A DNA stretch of 64,000 nucleotides, from NCBI GenBank assembly GCA_013696965.1, contig JACCXN010000035.1:1-64000 (forward strand). Direction: 5' to 3'. The notes below the pieces were generated by a model. It was not told the DNA's origin, did not search any database, and saw only the letters and a program-made list of their open reading frames with translations. The translations under genes and the position numbers were made by a program. Origin of the DNA: Bacteroidota bacterium. GTDB lineage: Bacteria; Bacteroidota; Bacteroidia; JACCXN01. Shown here piece after piece: positions 61,168 to 64,000 of this stretch; the stretch's first letter is position 1, and every line of letters begins with the position of its first letter.

Positions 61168-61344
61168 AGAATAAAACAAAGAAATATAAAGGGTTAGGAA
61201 TAAGTATTTTCTATAGCTGTTGCTAGTATACTAATAATTTGAAGATAATTGCAATAATTGAATTTAGGATGAACTAATGAAAGAGGAATTTACTAACAAT
61301 GTCCCAACGATATTTTTTTTTAAAAAAAATTTAATTCGAACTAT

Positions 61345-61755
61345 CTATTTAAAATTTTCTGTCTTAATATCATGCCTAGCAATTTTATAGTTGCCATCTT
61401 CCTTAATAATGGAAAATTTTTCAATTGAAGTGACTCTTGCATACTTAATTTTATAAGTAAGGTTCAATTTAACCTGTTCGGCAAATTCAGCTGTTTGTTC
61501 CGCTTCAATTAGCTCATAGGATTTTAAAATCCCCATTGCATTTCTTAGCATTTTTAATTTTTCGGTTCTATCTTCTAATGATTCACCCGAATTTAAAGAA
61601 ACAGTGTATAAATTCGAAACATTTTCATATTCTTCTAATTTAATAAAATTAATAAGAGTTTCAACGGCCTGTTCAGCCTTGGGTTGATCTATATTTTCTG
61701 TTTCACAAGCAACAATTGAAAAGGCAATTAAAATAACAACAAGTAATTTTTTCAT
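61345..61755 (-). CDS. Lipoprotein of unknown function
   Basis: The 136-residue protein has a lipobox (FSIVACE, Cys17) and a small alpha+beta domain of NTF2/DUF4878-like layout: AVETLINFIKLEEYENVSNL helix, then KIKYARVTSIEKFSII and DGNYKIARHDIKTE strands. No specific family is certain. It stands alone, convergent with the DUF4907 gene. Confidence 0.65.
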   Translation of the reverse strand: MKKLLVVILIAFSIVACETENIDQPKAEQAVETLINFIKLEEYENVSNLYTVSLNSGESLEDRTEKLKMLRNAMGILKSYELIEAEQTAEFAEQVKLNLTYKIKYARVTSIEKFSIIKEDGNYKIARHDIKTENFK

Positions 61756-61856
61756 AGGAACAAGAGTTGAATATGTTAGATAAAATGTAATTAATCTGAA
61801 TTTAATAAAAAATTATTAAACTTTAATGAACCAATTACACGCAATGTATTTTAAAT

Positions 61857-62195
61857 CTAATCCTGGTTCTGTTTTAGAATAATGTTTTCTTCCTGGGAAT
61901 GTTTTCTATCCAATAAAAATGGACCGAATGGAACCAGAGAAGCCAAAACAGCTAAAATTCCTTTTAACAAAGACCATTTATTAGCAAAAAAAACATGGGT
62001 TAAAGCAGCAAGATACAAAACGAACAAAATTCCATGAATCCATCCCGTATACTTTACTGCTAAAGGTATATCAGCATAATATTTTAGGGGCATGGCAATA
62101 AAAAGGAGCAGCAGAAAGGAGATACCCTCCAGTAGGGCAATCAAACGAAACCTGCCAATTGAAGTATTTGAAAATTCAAATTTCATGCATTCCAT
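61857..62195 (-). CDS. DUF3817 membrane protein
   Basis: The 112-residue protein has three transmembrane helices and the DUF3817 signature (GRFRLIALLEGISFLLLLFI, KYTGWIHGILFVLYLAALTH, then VLASLVPFGPFLLDRK). The conserved His in GWIHG and the buried acidic residue in ALLEG are typical of the family, whose function is unknown. An internal ATG gives MKFEFSNTSIG four codons in, an equally plausible start. Confidence 0.8.
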   Translation of the reverse strand: MECMKFEFSNTSIGRFRLIALLEGISFLLLLFIAMPLKYYADIPLAVKYTGWIHGILFVLYLAALTHVFFANKWSLLKGILAVLASLVPFGPFLLDRKHSQEENIILKQNQD

Positions 62196-62469
62196 ATTTT
62201 TACTTTTATTTATAACTAATAGGTATTTAAAATAGAAGATTCTATTTTAAATTACCATTAATTAAAGAGGATTGTGTAAAGTTAATGTTTTTAGAAAGGA
62301 AACGAAAAAACCGAAAATGTATTTAAAGAGAAATTAAAGCATTTCTTGGGCTGTCACCTTAACTTATAATAGAGTTGAGAATTGAGTTTGTTATATTTTT
62401 CCTTCTTTAAACCTTTTTGATAAAGGGTTTATCCAACCAATTTTAAATATTTCACTTTTCTTTTGCTAT

Positions 62470-62745
62470 TCATTTGGGTAAGTCATCTGACTTTGTTTTG
62501 CCCATCTCCTTTGTTTTCAGCGTAATAATCTTATCCTCTTTTCTGTTTTTTTCTGTTTTTATAACAGAATTTTCAATGGATCCGATTTTACCTATGTAGT
62601 TTTCCTTTTTCATTATTACAGCAGTTGTAATAAAAAGTACTATTAAAATGAATCCTAGAATTAAAATAATTGCTTCCATGGATAAATTTATTTGTGCTAT
62701 TTCACCTGAAATTTTAGAATAACTTTTGTCCTGATATATAAACAT
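62470..62745 (-). CDS. Small single-helix membrane protein
   Basis: The frame encodes 91 residues with one transmembrane helix (AIILILGFILIVLFITTAVI) and a charged cytoplasmic tail rich in Lys and Glu. Translation may start at the second ATG (62679, MEAIILILG), which puts the helix at the very N-terminus. No family is recognised. Confidence 0.45.
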   Translation of the reverse strand: MFIYQDKSYSKISGEIAQINLSMEAIILILGFILIVLFITTAVIMKKENYIGKIGSIENSVIKTEKNRKEDKIITLKTKEMGKTKSDDLPK

Positions 62746-62820
62746 CCGATTGATTTTAAGTTGAATAGCTAATGTGTATTTTTAATTTACAGGATACTAA
62801 TAAGGTTAATGAAGGATAGT

Positions 62821-63024
62821 TTAAAATAATTTGTCAAATATACTTTTGCCAACAGTAATCTTGAATTTTTCCCCTGAAATGTTATATTTTGATCGCAACT
62901 TATTTGTAAAAATTGAAAAATCAGAGATAATATCCTTCAGAATTAGTTCGTCTAATTGACCATCGTAATTTTCGATTTCAAATCTGATTAATTTTTTAAA
63001 GGAGTGATTATTTTCCTTATCCAT
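62821..63024 (-). CDS. Small soluble protein of unknown function
   Basis: A 67-residue, charged frame (KKLIRFEIENYDGQLDELIL, then IISDFSIFTNKLRSKYNISG) has a helix-strand pattern and no signal or membrane segment. No family is recognised. The 75-nt space to the gene downstream on the same strand suggests shared transcription. Confidence 0.4.
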   Translation of the reverse strand: MDKENNHSFKKLIRFEIENYDGQLDELILKDIISDFSIFTNKLRSKYNISGEKFKITVGKSIFDKLF

Positions 63025-63396
63025 AATTGCATTTTTTTTAATTGTTGTTACAAATTCAGTACTAAAAACAAAAATTCATATTAAATGCTTGTTTTGGAAG
63101 GCCAAAGAGTTCTAATGGTGGAAAAATATCCGCAAGTAGTGGAATTTATTCCGCACAAATTTTAACTCTTGAATTTTCTATTTCTACTTAAAATGAAATT
63201 TAATCATCACTAAATCAATTTATTAGCGATAATTGCAAGGTTTTTATTACATGGGAATGGATATTGACCTTCCCTATTTTGAATTGCTAAACCTCATATT
63301 GCAAAAATCATCAAGGTTTTTACGTCTAAAAAAAAACTGAGTAATGGTTTTTTAAGCAATTTGTATTAATACGGAAGCAATAAATAAATAGGACTA
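63025..63396. other. Divergent intergenic region, nothing found
   Basis: About 372 A+T-rich nucleotides between the small gene and the PAS protein gene. No plausible frame, RNA gene, palindrome or clear TAnnTTTG box was seen. Confidence 0.4.
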
Positions 63397-64000
63397 ATGA
63401 AAACTAAGAAAAATAAGCTTACTGATTCTTTTCAGTTGCTAAATCCAACTGAGCGCCTAATAAATAAGAAAAAGGCAGAAATGATGGGAAAGGCCAATAG
63501 AGGCAATCTGGATATGCTTATCCATGAATTGCATGTATATCAAGTTGAACTTGAAATTCAGAATGAGGAATTGAAAAGGGCAAAAAAAGAGATCGAAATT
63601 TCTAGAAATAAATATGCCGATTTATATGATTTTTCTCCTATTGGATATTTTACTTTTGATCAGGAAGGGTTTATTCAGGAGGTAAATTTGGCTGCCAGTA
63701 AAATTCTTAGAATAAACAGAGATTTTTTAATTCATAAAATGTTTCACATTTACATTGTTCCTGAATTTTGGGATGATTTCAATGATTTTTTAAAAGAAAC
63801 CATGCAAAGTGATGTAAAGCAGACTTGTGAAATCCAGATGCTAAATAAAGATGGTGAGGTTTTCCATGCTCAATTAGAAGGAATTAAAATTAGTGGAAAT
63901 GGAAATAATCCCGATTGCTTCAGGGCTGCACTTATCGATATTACGGATAGAAAAATAGCTGAGAAAGCATTGAAAAAAAACACCCATGAATTGCTATTTA
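63397..64000 (+). CDS. PAS-domain sensor protein (probable histidine kinase), 3' end beyond window
   Basis: From ATG 63397 the frame stays open to the window edge, giving 201 residues. It starts with a coiled-coil linker (LIHELHVYQVELEIQNEELK, then RAKKEIEISRNKYADLYD) and continues with a PAS fold (FSPIGYFTFDQEGFIQEVNL, AASKILRINRDFL, VFHAQLEGIKI), ending in the PAC-like LIDITDRKIAEKALKK. This N-terminal layout is typical of Bacteroidota hybrid or soluble histidine kinases, but the kinase or guanylate-cyclase domain lies outside the window. Confidence 0.8.
   Translation, partial: MKTKKNKLTDSFQLLNPTERLINKKKAEMMGKANRGNLDMLIHELHVYQVELEIQNEELKRAKKEIEISRNKYADLYDFSPIGYFTFDQEGFIQEVNLAASKILRINRDFLIHKMFHIYIVPEFWDDFNDFLKETMQSDVKQTCEIQMLNKDGEVFHAQLEGIKISGNGNNPDCFRAALIDITDRKIAEKALKKNTHELLF

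Noticed and set aside
1-64000. tRNA, rRNA and CRISPR arrays
   Set aside because: No T-loop-like GGTTCGAATCC context in a cloverleaf, no rRNA-like conserved blocks, and no regularly spaced direct repeats were seen by eye; a tRNA or CRISPR scan would be decisive.

Overview
The window is A+T-rich and comes from a member of the Bacteroidota, probably an environmental, free-living lineage. The markers are: a parA-parB-DUF5683-dapB-lepB cluster, a nusB-DUF1573-yajC-YbbR-coaE cluster, an E1 dehydrogenase with fused alpha and beta parts, a Rho factor with an Asn/Pro-rich insert, PorP/SprF and SprB-repeat proteins, type IX secretion (T9SS) C-terminal signals, and promoter-like TAnnTTTG boxes. No rRNA, tRNA, CRISPR array or intact prophage was seen.

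Layout. 0-2.5 kb is accessory: a CHC2 zinc-finger (primase-like) gene cut by the window edge, a divergent XRE regulator, and an RHS-repeat tail without a start codon, lying directly behind lepB, followed by two small overlapping genes. 2.5-24 kb is mostly core: lepB, dapB, parB, parA; an FMN reductase; a Pur-alpha-like protein; an ABC exporter; leucine-type dehydrogenase; nusB to coaE; an AsmA-like protein; two neighbouring guanidine-modifying enzymes; and the fused E1. 24-35 kb holds a decayed ParE-type toxin-antitoxin pair, an intradiol dioxygenase carrying both a Tat-like signal and a T9SS tail, a PKD/SprB-repeat surface protein, and an SprB adhesin with its PorP/SprF partner. 35-47 kb holds PadR-PspC envelope-stress genes, TerC, a CPA2 antiporter, rho, an NhaC-type antiporter and a methionine gamma-lyase-like enzyme.

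47-64 kb is accessory again: a dead IS30 transposase with 51-bp tandem repeats, a FAD/Rieske oxidoreductase, a four-gene operon VTC (polyphosphate polymerase-like)-DUF4956-DUF2490-response regulator, lipoproteins, a sterol-desaturase-like enzyme, a damaged arsenic-type operon (arsR, DUF6428, small membrane protein, frameshifted arsC, no efflux pump), and a STAS-GT2 (cellulose-synthase-like)-DUF3131-DUF4907 operon that looks like an exopolysaccharide system. A PAS sensor protein runs off the right edge.

The best candidates for uncharacterised systems are the STAS/GT2/DUF3131/DUF4907 operon and the VTC/DUF4956/DUF2490/REC operon. Several starts differ from the longest open frame because a promoter, terminator or signal peptide decides them. 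All family assignments come from reading motifs; no database search was run.
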